Below, piece by piece: positions 1-8,102 of a stretch of DNA of 64,000 nucleotides (the stretch's first letter is position 1; each line of letters begins with the position of its first letter). The notes below the pieces were generated by a model. That model was given only the letters and a program-made list of their open reading frames with translations, did no database searches and had not been told where the DNA came from. Position numbers and translations under genes: made by a program. Location: assembly GCF_003287285.1 (NCBI RefSeq), contig NZ_QMIG01000002.1, positions 124,001 to 188,000 on the forward strand, written 5' to 3'. Source of the stretch: Phytoactinopolyspora halophila (lineage in GTDB: Bacteria; Actinomycetota; Actinomycetes; Jiangellales; Jiangellaceae).

Positions 1-206
1 GATCCGCTCCGATCAGCGGTACACCTCGTTTCCATAAAGTCAACGCTTGTCGGGCGTAAGCGCGGGCCCCAACCGGACACGAGATCACGATCAGGCGAAC
101 GCCCAAAGTGCATTCGTTTCCTCCGTCTTCGTGGCTGCGGTTCGGCTCGGCCAAGTCAAGGGAAGCACGACCCTGCCCCTCTGTGCAGCTTGCCGTCGGT
201 AGTGCA
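1..206. other. Window edge, no gene seen
   Basis: This stretch lies downstream of the TetR gene. I see no open frame with a credible start and ribosome binding site, no strong hairpin and no repeat. A frame that opens here on the plus strand is antisense to the TetR gene and has no protein-like composition. A gene ending outside the window cannot be excluded. Confidence 0.4.
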
Positions 207-863
207 TCAGGCGAGGTAGCCGTGGAGGAAGGCACGGACCCCGGAGGTGACGATCTCGTGGATGTCGGCCTCACGGGTGGTGCCCAGACTGTGGTGAAAC
301 GGGGCAACACCGTGGACGAGCAGCATGATGAACTGGGCGGCTGCCTGGTGGGAGTCGGGAATGTGCAGCAGCCCTCGGTCGGCGAGTTGTTGAAGGTGGC
401 CGGCGAGTACGCCGATGACGCGTTCCGGACCGGCCTGCCGCCACGCGTCGATCGTGTCCTGGGGAAGGTGCCCGCTGTCGGCGAGAAGGTGCCGGACTAG
501 TGCGACATGCTCAGCGAAGTGCTCGGCGTGGCCGGTCATCGGGGCGGCCAGGGCTTGTCCGAGCTCAATCAGGTCAGCCTCGAGGTCGGTCACCTTACGC
601 AGGTGCGCGTCGATGAGCGCCACTTGGGCGTCGGCGACTTCTGCGGTGCTTTCCGTGATGACGGCCTGGAACAGGTGCAGTTTGTCATGGAAGTGGTTGT
701 AGATCGTACGGGTGGATACCCCGGCCTCGGCAGCGATCGCTTCAACGCTCGCGCGGGTGTAGCCGCCGTCGGCGAACACCGTGCGGGCGCCGGCCAGGAT
801 CGCCCGGCGCTTGTCCGGTAATCCTCCGTGGGCCTGCGCCGTGGCGCCATCCTGTCGGGTCAT
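207..863 (-). CDS. TetR/AcrR family transcriptional regulator
   Basis: A 218-residue protein with an N-terminal TetR helix-turn-helix at about residues 20-65 (TRASVEAIAAEAGVSTRTIY, with recognition helix STRTIYNHF), followed by a variable helical ligand domain, which is the usual TetR length and layout. The ATG at 863 is chosen because GGAGG lies five bases upstream; a GTG at 875 is in frame but has no such site. It is divergent from an FMN reductase. The shared spacer carries two matched 16-bp palindromes, so it probably represses itself and the reductase. The inducer is unknown; an electrophile or quinone reduced by the neighbour is a reasonable guess. Confidence 0.9.
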   Translation of the reverse strand: MTRQDGATAQAHGGLPDKRRAILAGARTVFADGGYTRASVEAIAAEAGVSTRTIYNHFHDKLHLFQAVITESTAEVADAQVALIDAHLRKVTDLEADLIELGQALAAPMTGHAEHFAEHVALVRHLLADSGHLPQDTIDAWRQAGPERVIGVLAGHLQQLADRGLLHIPDSHQAAAQFIMLLVHGVAPFHHSLGTTREADIHEIVTSGVRAFLHGYLA

Positions 864-880
864 CCGTTCCTCCACCTCGT

Positions 881-922
881 TACAATGACCATTGTACCTA
901 TTGCCTTACAACATGTATTGTA
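881..922. promoter_or_regulatory. Paired TetR-type operators
   Basis: Two 16-bp inverted repeats of the form TACAA-N6-TTGTA lie at 881-896 (TACAATGACCATTGTA, arms of seven) and 907-922 (TACAACATGTATTGTA), with centres 26 bp apart. The left one ends 18 bases before the TetR start and the right one lies about 40 bases before the reductase start. Their shared consensus and position between divergent genes support an operator for the TetR protein. Binding is inferred. Confidence 0.7.
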
Positions 923-963
923 TCTGCGACAGGGCCTCAATCGAGAAACGTGAGGAGGAGGCC

Positions 964-1584
964 ATGACCCAGATCGCAATCATTCTGGGCAGCACCCGCC
1001 CCGGACGCCGCGTCGAGACCGTGGCCCGGTGGGTCGCCGAGGCCGCGGACCGGCACCCCGCCATCAAGGCCGGCGAGGTCAGCGTCGAACTCGTCGACAT
1101 AGCCGACTACGGGCTGCCGCTGCTGGATGAGCCCGCGCCCGCAGCCACCGGTTACTACCAAAATGCGCACACCAAGCGGTGGGCGGCCAGGATCGACAGG
1201 TTCGATGGGTACGTGTTCGTCACCCCGGAGTACAACAGCGCCGTCCCCGCCGCGCTGAAAAACGCCATCGACTACCTGTGGTCGGAATGGAATCACAAGG
1301 CAGCCGGGATTGTCAGCTACGGACTCTACGGCGGCACCCGCGCCGCCGAACAACTACGGCAGACCATGGCTGAGATCAAAGTCGCCGACGTACACGCCCA
1401 AGTCGCGATCAACCCATTCATCGATTTCGACTTCACCGAGTCCGAGGCGGGCGCCTGTGCCCCCGGCGAACGCCAAGAAGCCCTCCTGACCACCATGCTG
1501 GACGAAATCCTCGAATGGTCCCGAGCCCTCCGAGTGCTGCGGGACCCCACAGCGAGCGCCGACCCCCGGTTCGTGCCGACATGA
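964..1584 (+). CDS. NADPH-dependent FMN reductase
   Basis: A 206-residue flavodoxin-like oxidoreductase of the SsuE/YieF/azoreductase superfamily. The phosphate-binding loop for FMN is GSTRPGR at residues 9-15, and the family motif TPEYN is at 87-91, just before the NSAVPAALKNAIDYL helix. These proteins pass electrons from NADPH to FMN, quinones or azo compounds in the cytoplasm. The ATG at 964 follows GAGGAGG by six bases; upstream in-frame codons overlap the operators and are discarded. It is expressed divergently from the TetR regulator and probably induced by that regulator's ligand. The substrate is not decided by sequence. Confidence 0.88.
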   Translation: MTQIAIILGSTRPGRRVETVARWVAEAADRHPAIKAGEVSVELVDIADYGLPLLDEPAPAATGYYQNAHTKRWAARIDRFDGYVFVTPEYNSAVPAALKNAIDYLWSEWNHKAAGIVSYGLYGGTRAAEQLRQTMAEIKVADVHAQVAINPFIDFDFTESEAGACAPGERQEALLTTMLDEILEWSRALRVLRDPTASADPRFVPT

Positions 1585-1698
1585 TCCACGCGCTCGACTG
1601 CGCCGGCACCTCACGTGGGCGCTTTTCCACGCCGAGGTCATCGCGAACACCACCCGCATACGTGACACATCCGCTACCCCGCGCGAGAAGGACCTAGG

Positions 1699-2385
1699 AT
1701 GAAGGTAGAAGTATACGACGACATCGCGTGCCCATGGTGCCGTCTCGGCACGCACCAGTTCCACCGCGCCGTGGCCGCCGTCGGCGCAGAACCGGACGTC
1801 GAGCTCGTCCATCGTCCGTACCAGCTCATGCCCGACGCGCCCGAGACGCCCCGGCCGCTGATGGACACGGTGGTCGAGATGTTCGGCCCGGAACAAGCTG
1901 AGGCGATGGTCACGGAGATCATACGGGTCGGCGCCAACGAAGGGATCGAGTACCGACTCGACCGTGCGTTGGCGGTCAACACCGTGACCGCGCACCGACT
2001 ACGGTGGCTCGCCCTGCACGAACACGGCGCCGACGTGCAGGCCGCACTGGCGACCGCCCTCTTCGACGCGTACTTCCGCGATGGCGTGAACATTGCCGAT
2101 CACACACAACTCACCGAGCTGGCTGAGGGGGTCGGCTTGAATGGCGACCACGTGCGGGATTTTCTCGACTCCGAGGAAGGGGCCGCCGAGGTACGTCAGC
2201 AAGTCGCCGCAGCGCGGCGCGAGGGCGTCACCACCGTGCCGAGGTTCGTCTTCGAGAACGGCGACTCGATCGTCGGTGTCACCAGCACAGAGGCACTCGG
2301 TGTCGCCCTCCAGCAGGCCATTGCGCGTAGTTGCGCAGCCGCGACGCGAGGCCATCGGGATGCAGCGCCGCACGCAGGACGTTGA
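1699..2385 (+). CDS. DsbA family (FrnE-like) oxidoreductase
   Basis: A 228-residue thioredoxin-fold protein of the DsbA/FrnE type. The redox motif CPWC is at residues 11-14, and the cis-proline region is TTVPRFVF near residue 185, followed by the GVTSTEALGVAL helix typical of FrnE. There is no signal peptide, so it is cytoplasmic like FrnE. AAGGACC precedes the ATG. The last 20 or so residues (Arg- and Ala-rich) are unlike the family and lie antisense to the remnant of an XRE regulator, so the natural 3' end of the gene has probably been replaced by a rearrangement. The catalytic core is intact and the protein may still work. Confidence 0.85.
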   Translation: MKVEVYDDIACPWCRLGTHQFHRAVAAVGAEPDVELVHRPYQLMPDAPETPRPLMDTVVEMFGPEQAEAMVTEIIRVGANEGIEYRLDRALAVNTVTAHRLRWLALHEHGADVQAALATALFDAYFRDGVNIADHTQLTELAEGVGLNGDHVRDFLDSEEGAAEVRQQVAAARREGVTTVPRFVFENGDSIVGVTSTEALGVALQQAIARSCAAATRGHRDAAPHAGR

Positions 2386-2630
2386 CCACCATTGCGGGGT
2401 ACGGCTCGTGCGCCGCAAGGAGATCTTCCACCGCTGACCGCGCCGCACCCAGTTCTCCCAGCGGTCGCTCCTCGTGGATCGGTGCGAAGCCGGCGGCGAG
2501 ATAGAAGCGGTTCCGCTCCCGTAGCGGAACCTGGAGTTCGTCGCAGATTCGACCTATCGTCTCCCGGCTCGGCATGGAACGTCCGGTCTCGATGAAGCTC
2601 AGGTGCCGGGCCGACAACCTGGCGGCGATC
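2309..2630 (-). pseudogene. Remnant of an XRE regulator with an MmyB-like ligand domain
   Basis: The minus strand encodes fragments typical of this family: RHLSFIETGRSMPSRETI and VPLRERNRFYLAAGFAPI, then LLAAHEPYPAMVV joined directly to NVLRAALHPDGLASRLRNYAQW. In intact relatives several tens of residues (the WxLxxxN region) separate these two parts. The first HTH helix and the start are also missing upstream, where the sequence runs into the PFK gene. It is therefore a gene with 5' loss, an internal deletion and 3' loss. Its 3' part overlaps the tail of the DsbA-like gene on the other strand. Confidence 0.75.
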
Positions 2631-2646
2631 GACGCAGCGCACCAGA

Positions 2647-3771
2647 TCAGTCCGACGGCTCGCCCGGTTCGGCATCGATGAGCGGGCGCAACCACTGTTG
2701 GAACGGTTCGCACGGGTCGTCGGGCGTGGCGACCCACTCGGCGGGTAACGGTCGTTCGTGACCAGCTACCGCCTCCAGGGCGATCGTGCCTACCCGCACG
2801 TCAGAGGTGCCCGAGCCTTCGATGCGCACCATGAGGCCGCCATCACCCCTGTCGACGTGTCCGGCGGCCGCTTGCCCGAGCTCGTACGCGAGGCGGCGGT
2901 CCTGCGAGCTCGTCGCGAAGCTCGCCGCACGTTGCAGCGTTCCGAGAACCTCGCCGCGCGCGGCGATCCCGAGCTCGCTGCCGACGATTCGTGCCAGTGT
3001 CAGCGCGACACCGCCGATCAACGGCTCGTTCAGATGCTGATGGGTATCGCGGGGCACGAGGCCCTCGCTCACCACCACCAGGGCATGTCCTACCCGGCGA
3101 TAGGTCTCGTCGATCGCGGCGACGATCGACTCGGTCGGGACCGCCATCTCCGGCGTATAGATCAAGTGCGGGGCCGTGTCCGGATCATCGCGGAACAGCG
3201 CGGTGCTGCGGGCGAGCCAGCCGACATTGCGTCCCATCGTCTCCACGATGCGCACCTGCTCGAAGTTCGCCATGCTCGCCAGGTCCAGACCGATGTCGCG
3301 GACGGCAAGCGCGAGAAATCGAGCCGCGCTGGGGAATCCCGGCGTCCAATCCGTGCCTTGCAGGTCGTTGTCCACCGTCTTCGGGACGCCGACGACACGA
3401 AGCTCAGGGTACGCCTCGTGCGCGAGCCGCTGCAGTTGTGCGGCGACATACATCGTGCCGTTGCCGCCGATCAGCACCAACCGATCTGCTCGATGGGCCC
3501 GGCAGGTCTCCAGGGCGGCGCGCCAGTGCCGGTCGTCGAGACGGAACCGTCCCGATTCGAGATGCGCTGCCGGCTCCGCCCGCCACGTCGACGTGTCTTC
3601 CGGTAACAGCGGGGTGGTCCAGTCGTTGACGAGACCCCGGATCCCTTGCCGGACGCCGAGTACCGTGCCCTCGGCGGCATCGACCACACCGGCCAGGCTC
3701 GCATTGACGACGGCGGTCGGGCCGCCGCACTGGGCGACCAGCAATCTCGATCGTGGAACCCGAGTACTCAT
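2647..3771 (-). CDS. Phosphofructokinase-family sugar kinase, possible sulfofructose kinase
   Basis: A 374-residue kinase of the PfkA superfamily. Visible motifs are GGPTAVVNAS (16-25), GGNGTM in the nucleotide loop (102-107), PKTVDND with the catalytic Asp (130-136) and MGRNVGWLA (179-187). The usual LGxxQRGG hexose-binding loop reads LGTLQRAA (276-283), so substrate choice may differ from fructose 6-phosphate. The ATG at 3771 overlaps the preceding stop as ATGA, implying translational coupling. As last gene of an operon with a YihT-like aldolase, it probably phosphorylates C1 of a ketose or sulfoketose. ATP versus PPi use is not settled: the PKT motif is shared with PPi enzymes, while Gly at 105 resembles ATP enzymes. 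Confidence 0.8.
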   Translation of the reverse strand: MSTRVPRSRLLVAQCGGPTAVVNASLAGVVDAAEGTVLGVRQGIRGLVNDWTTPLLPEDTSTWRAEPAAHLESGRFRLDDRHWRAALETCRAHRADRLVLIGGNGTMYVAAQLQRLAHEAYPELRVVGVPKTVDNDLQGTDWTPGFPSAARFLALAVRDIGLDLASMANFEQVRIVETMGRNVGWLARSTALFRDDPDTAPHLIYTPEMAVPTESIVAAIDETYRRVGHALVVVSEGLVPRDTHQHLNEPLIGGVALTLARIVGSELGIAARGEVLGTLQRAASFATSSQDRRLAYELGQAAAGHVDRGDGGLMVRIEGSGTSDVRVGTIALEAVAGHERPLPAEWVATPDDPCEPFQQWLRPLIDAEPGEPSD

Positions 3772-4862
3772 GACGCGTCCTCGCCAAGCAGATCGGGGCG
3801 CACCACGATCAGCGGCTTGATAGCCGTTCCGGCACAGAACGCCTCGAACGCCTGCCCCACCCCTTCCAGCGGCCACCGGTGGTCAAGCAGCCCGCGCAGG
3901 GCGGCCCCTCGCTCGCGCATCAGCGTCCACGTGTCCTCCATCTCGGCCAGTGGGAAATAGAAGGAACGCACGTAGAACGCATCCTTACGCCGGAATTCGG
4001 GCACCGCCGGGACGACCCAATCCGCCGACCCTTCTCCGAGCAGGAGCACCGAACCTCCAGGCGCCACTGCCCGGCGGGCGAGATCTCTGCCGTCGTTGGT
4101 GCCACTCGCTTCGATGACGGCGGCCGAGCTATTGACCGCCACGTCGGACAGGGTCGTCGCACCACGGCGCCGTGCCTCGGCGAGACGCACCGGATCGGGA
4201 TCGACCGCCGCGACATCGTGATATCCGAACGCCGGCGCGGCAATTACGGCACCCAATCCGAGCGGGCCACAACCCACCACGAGGAGCCTCTCCCGAGCTG
4301 CGGTATCGGAGATACGGGAGAGCATGCGCAGACCGTGTGCCGTCGTTCCCAGTGTGTCGAGCGCCAGTACCGCGTCGTCGAGGGCGATCCCGTCCGGGAC
4401 ACTGACGGCGTTGGCGGCCGGAACGGTGAGATATTCCTGGAAGCCGCCGTCTCGCTGCCAGCCGATCAGCTTTCCGGCATTCTCGCACCGTTGGGTGAGG
4501 TTCCGGGCGCATGCGGCGCAGTGTCCGCAGAACTCCGGTATGTAGATGATGACGCGCTCACCGCGCCGGTTCACCGGCACACCGGGACCGGTCGCATCAA
4601 TGACGCCAGCGATCTCGTGCCCGCTGACGACGCTGGAGCCAGCGTGCCAGAGACGCTTGTCCGACCCACACAACGCAGTGCAGGCGACTGCGATACGGAC
4701 CTCGCCCGGTCCGGGTGGTCCGTACTCACGGGTGCTCATCTCGCTCGTTCCCTCACCGGGTAGCGTGACTACTCTCCCGAGCACCGTGCCGACGTTCTCG
4801 GCCGACGTGTCCGTCCCCGTTCCGGCCATCGCTCCAGATGCCGCGCCGTCGTCGCTGTCCAT
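3768..4862 (-). CDS. Zinc-dependent alcohol dehydrogenase (MDR family)
   Basis: A 364-residue medium-chain dehydrogenase. Catalytic-zinc ligands fit C65 (in CGSDKRLWHAG) and H82-E83 (SGHE). Structural-zinc cysteines are C112, C115, C118 and C126. The Rossmann motif VVGCGPLGLG follows. The ATG at 4862 has AAAGGACGG upstream, although the first 20 residues are low-complexity and unlike the family. It lies 21 bases after the second permease and overlaps the kinase gene. In the operon it could reduce the three-carbon aldehyde released by the aldolase (for example sulfolactaldehyde) or oxidise an incoming polyol to the ketose that the kinase acts on. Sequence alone does not decide. Confidence 0.85.
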   Translation of the reverse strand: MDSDDGAASGAMAGTGTDTSAENVGTVLGRVVTLPGEGTSEMSTREYGPPGPGEVRIAVACTALCGSDKRLWHAGSSVVSGHEIAGVIDATGPGVPVNRRGERVIIYIPEFCGHCAACARNLTQRCENAGKLIGWQRDGGFQEYLTVPAANAVSVPDGIALDDAVLALDTLGTTAHGLRMLSRISDTAARERLLVVGCGPLGLGAVIAAPAFGYHDVAAVDPDPVRLAEARRRGATTLSDVAVNSSAAVIEASGTNDGRDLARRAVAPGGSVLLLGEGSADWVVPAVPEFRRKDAFYVRSFYFPLAEMEDTWTLMRERGAALRGLLDHRWPLEGVGQAFEAFCAGTAIKPLIVVRPDLLGEDAS

Positions 4863-4883
4863 GTGTATCCGTCCTTTACCGGG

Positions 4884-5708
4884 TCAACGTCCTGCACCTG
4901 CGGTCATGCCCTGCACGATCCCGCGTTGCGCGATGATCGTCAGAATGAGTGCGGGCAAGCTGATCATGGTGGCCGCGGCCATCAGGCCACCCCAGTCTTG
5001 ACTTCCCTGGCCGATGAAGCTGAACGCGATCACCGGCAACGGCATGGTCTCGTTCTGCGACAGGGCCAGCGAGAACAGGAAGTAGTTCCACGCGAAGATG
5101 AAGCACATCAGGCAGGCGACGGCCACTCCGGAACGGGCCAATGGCAGTGCCACCTTCCGGAAAACCTGCCATTCCGTACACCCTTCCACATAGGCGGCCT
5201 CCAGCACCTCGGTCGGAATCGCTTCGAAGAACGAGATGAGCAGCCAGACGGCAAGCGGCAACGTGATGATGCAGTGGATAAAGATGAGCAGCGCATAGTT
5301 ACGTGGCGTGGTTTCCAATGCACCCAATGCCACCGCGAGGGCGAACCACGGAATGACGAACAACGTTCCCGGCGCCATTCGAGCGACCAGCATGAAGAAC
5401 CCGGTTCGGGTCAGCCCGAAACGCGCGACGGCGTAGGCGGCAGGGGTGCCCAGGACGAGCCCCAAGAGAGTGGCGCCACCAGCGATCAACAGGCTGTTGG
5501 CGATGAACCGCAGGAAGTCGAACCGCTCGAACAGCTCGACATAGTTCTGCAAGGTCGGCGCGAAGAAGATCTTCGGTGGCAGCGCGTTGATGTCGACGTT
5601 CCGTTTGAACGACGAGGTGACCATCCACAGGACCGGCCCCAGGAAGATGACCACAACGATCGCGATCTGGAGCCACGTCGCGACGAACCTTCGACGACTA
5701 AGCCGCAT
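4884..5708 (-). CDS. Carbohydrate ABC transporter permease, MalG-like
   Basis: A 274-residue CUT1 inner-membrane permease with six predicted membrane segments, starting with LQIAIVVVIFLGPVLWMV. The cytoplasmic EAA loop reads EAAYVEGCTEWQVFRKVALP, which docks the ATPase. GGAGGT precedes two in-frame ATGs; the second (5708) has correct spacing, the first (5714) abuts the site. Its 5' end overlaps the preceding permease gene, the normal MalF-MalG arrangement. With the partner permease and the lipoprotein it would import an oligosaccharide, glycoside or sulfosugar. Confidence 0.92.
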   Translation of the reverse strand: MRLSRRRFVATWLQIAIVVVIFLGPVLWMVTSSFKRNVDINALPPKIFFAPTLQNYVELFERFDFLRFIANSLLIAGGATLLGLVLGTPAAYAVARFGLTRTGFFMLVARMAPGTLFVIPWFALAVALGALETTPRNYALLIFIHCIITLPLAVWLLISFFEAIPTEVLEAAYVEGCTEWQVFRKVALPLARSGVAVACLMCFIFAWNYFLFSLALSQNETMPLPVIAFSFIGQGSQDWGGLMAAATMISLPALILTIIAQRGIVQGMTAGAGR

Positions 5709-6681
5709 CGGCATACCTCCGACGCAGGAACGTGATCAGGCCGGCGATCACGATCACGAGAAGCAACAGGGTCAGCATCAGCGTGGCCGCGTAGCTCATG
5801 TCGAAGTACTGGAAGCCACGGCGATAGGCGTAGATATTCAATGTCAGCGACGCGTCGAGCGGTCCGCCCTGGGTCAACACGTAGATGGTGTCGAAGAAGC
5901 GCAGCAGGTCGACGCTACGGATGAGGATCGCCACGAAGATGATCGGCTTGAGCAGCGGAAGCGTGACACGGAAGAAGGTCTGCCGTGGCGACGCCCCATC
6001 CATGATCGCGGCCTCGAACGGTTCTTTCGGTAACGCCCGCATGCCGGCGAACATCAGCAGCCCCATGAACGGCGACCATTGCCAGATATCGACGATCGCG
6101 ATTGACATGAGGACCGTGGAAGGATCGCCCAGCCACGGAAGGCCAGACAGTCCGACCAGGTTCAGCAGGTAGTTCGCGAGCCCGAACTGCGGGTTGTACA
6201 GCAGCAGCCAGAGCAGGCTGATGGCAACCGGCGCGATCATCGATGGCAAGAGCAAGAAGGCCTGGACGAACTGCCGCGCGCGAATCTGGCGGTCGAGTAG
6301 CTGGCCCAAATAGAGCCCGATGCAGGTCTGGCAAACCAGCAACGACACGTACAGCGTCAAGGTGATCCGCAACGAATCCCAGAATTGGGCGTCCTCGACC
6401 ATACGTTGCAGGTTGGAGAATCCGGTGAATTCACCGAATCCTTGCGCGGGCGTCCACTCGACCGTGGAGAGCACGATCGCGTAGACGACGGGGAACAGGA
6501 TGAGCGCCAGGAGCGCGATCCCGGCCGGACCCGTCATCGTGATCATGGCCATCCGCGACCGGCCAGGACCGATCGCGCGGCCGGAACGGGCCGGACGGGC
6601 TGACGCGCGCCGCCCGAGGCGGCCGCGAAGTCCCCTGCCGTTGTCCCGTTCCCCGACGCGGCTGGAGGTTGGAGACGTCAT
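5698..6681 (-). CDS. Carbohydrate ABC transporter permease, MalF-like
   Basis: A CUT1 permease of about 327 residues with a charged N-terminal tail of some 45 residues and six predicted membrane segments (first is GIALLALILFPVVYAIVL). The EAA loop is EAAIMDGASPRQTFFRVTLP. The ATG at 6681 (MTSPTSSRVG) is chosen; GGAGGAGAA is about 14 bases upstream, slightly far, but no nearer start exists. The gene sits between the binding protein and the second permease. No ATPase gene is present in the operon, so a shared MsiK/MsmX-type ATPase elsewhere is implied, as is usual for actinobacterial CUT1 systems. Confidence 0.9.
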   Translation of the reverse strand: MTSPTSSRVGERDNGRGLRGRLGRRASARPARSGRAIGPGRSRMAMITMTGPAGIALLALILFPVVYAIVLSTVEWTPAQGFGEFTGFSNLQRMVEDAQFWDSLRITLTLYVSLLVCQTCIGLYLGQLLDRQIRARQFVQAFLLLPSMIAPVAISLLWLLLYNPQFGLANYLLNLVGLSGLPWLGDPSTVLMSIAIVDIWQWSPFMGLLMFAGMRALPKEPFEAAIMDGASPRQTFFRVTLPLLKPIIFVAILIRSVDLLRFFDTIYVLTQGGPLDASLTLNIYAYRRGFQYFDMSYAATLMLTLLLLVIVIAGLITFLRRRYADAA

Positions 6682-6727
6682 GGGAGTGCTGATGAGTTCT
6701 CCTCCGACTCGGTGAAACGGGCCGGCG

Positions 6728-8059
6728 CTAGCCGAGCACCGTTTCCAGCTCGGACTGGATCTGTTGCGCCGCCTCCGCGGCGTCCATGTTGCCGGCAATG
6801 ACCTGGCCGACCCCGTCGCCGATGATCTGCCGGATCTCCGGCTGGTTCTCTCCGGGCGGTGCTACCTCCGGATGCCCGTCGGTCTGAATGACGTCAAGCG
6901 CTTCGGCCCATTCGGTCAGCGCCGGCCGGTCCAACGTTTCCTGGAACTCCTCGCTCTCCCATGTCGAGGCTCGCGGGCTCGCGATGCCGTCCATGGCGAG
7001 CTGGAGTTGCATCTCGGGGCTCGTGGCCCATTTCATGAACTCCCAGGCGGCGTCCTGGTTCTCGGAGTACGGCGACATCGAGATGCCCCACTGCAACACT
7101 GTCGGGTGTTGACCACCGGGCCCGGGCGGTGTCGGCATGACGCCGACGTCCTCGGCGACCGTGGAATCCTCCGGATCGATGACCGAGGAGATCTCGTTGG
7201 ACGATTCCACCGACATCCCCGCGTGTCCCTGGGCGAACAGCTGTGACGACTGGGTGAACGAGTAGTTGAGCACCCCCTCGGGGCCGTGGTCACGGGCAAG
7301 CGCGACGTAACGCTCGATGGCCTCGACCGCCTCGGGCTCGTCGAAGTTGGGGGCGCCGTCGTCGTCCAGCCACTCCAGTCCCGTGCCGTGGAAGAACGGG
7401 CCGAACGTGTACGGCAGCGCGGGCGCGAGTCCACGAATCGTCACGCCGGTCACCGAATCCTGGGTGGCGTCCTCGATGGCGGCGGCAGCGTCGATGAGCT
7501 CGTCTTGGCTCTTGGGGCGTTCGATGCCGTGCTCCTCGAAGAGGTCCTTGCGATAGAACACGACCGGACCTTCCACGATGATCGGCAATCCGAGCTGCTC
7601 ACCGTTGAACGCCTCGCCCTCCCACGGTGCCTGCTTGAAGTCGTCCCGATCCCAGTCGTCGGGGGTCGCCTCGGTGTCCTCGAGCCACGGGTCGAGCGGT
7701 TCGTAGAAGCCGGCGTCGGCGTACATCTGGCCCTCTCGTGATTTGAGCGACATGAAGACGTCGAAATCGGTGGAACCGGATTGCAGCTGGGTCAGGTGCC
7801 GGTCACGGGCTTGTTCTTCGGCGAACGTCTGCACCTCGACCGTGATCCCGGTTTCCTCCTCGAATTCGGGAATGTAGGGCTCGATGGCGGCGGTCCACGG
7901 GTGTTTCTGAGCCAGTAGGCTGATCGTCCCGCTCGGCTCGTACTCGCCGTCGGCTACGCCGGAGTCCGCGGCGGAATCGCCGTTGCCTCCGCAGGCGGCC
8001 AGCGTCATGCCCGCTGCGGCCACACATGCGGCTGTCTGCCACCAAGGGCGTACGGTCAT
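6728..8059 (-). CDS. Sugar ABC transporter substrate-binding lipoprotein
   Basis: A 443-residue extracellular solute-binding protein of family 1 (MalE/UgpB-like). The N-terminus has a lipoprotein signal with lipobox LAAC (Cys at about residue 23) and an acidic, Ser/Gly-rich linker, so it is anchored outside the membrane. Family features include the early AEEQARDRHLTQLQSGSTDFDV region and the C-terminal DAAWEFMKWATSPEMQ segment. AAAGGAGTCAACG precedes the ATG. The gene is second in the operon and sets the uptake specificity. The ligand is unknown; sulfoquinovose or a sulfoquinovosyl glycoside would fit the aldolase. Confidence 0.92.
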   Translation of the reverse strand: MTVRPWWQTAACVAAAGMTLAACGGNGDSAADSGVADGEYEPSGTISLLAQKHPWTAAIEPYIPEFEEETGITVEVQTFAEEQARDRHLTQLQSGSTDFDVFMSLKSREGQMYADAGFYEPLDPWLEDTEATPDDWDRDDFKQAPWEGEAFNGEQLGLPIIVEGPVVFYRKDLFEEHGIERPKSQDELIDAAAAIEDATQDSVTGVTIRGLAPALPYTFGPFFHGTGLEWLDDDGAPNFDEPEAVEAIERYVALARDHGPEGVLNYSFTQSSQLFAQGHAGMSVESSNEISSVIDPEDSTVAEDVGVMPTPPGPGGQHPTVLQWGISMSPYSENQDAAWEFMKWATSPEMQLQLAMDGIASPRASTWESEEFQETLDRPALTEWAEALDVIQTDGHPEVAPPGENQPEIRQIIGDGVGQVIAGNMDAAEAAQQIQSELETVLG

Positions 8060-8102
8060 CGTTGACTCCTTTGCCTGTCGCGGTCGGATGGTCAGTTGCG
8101 CG

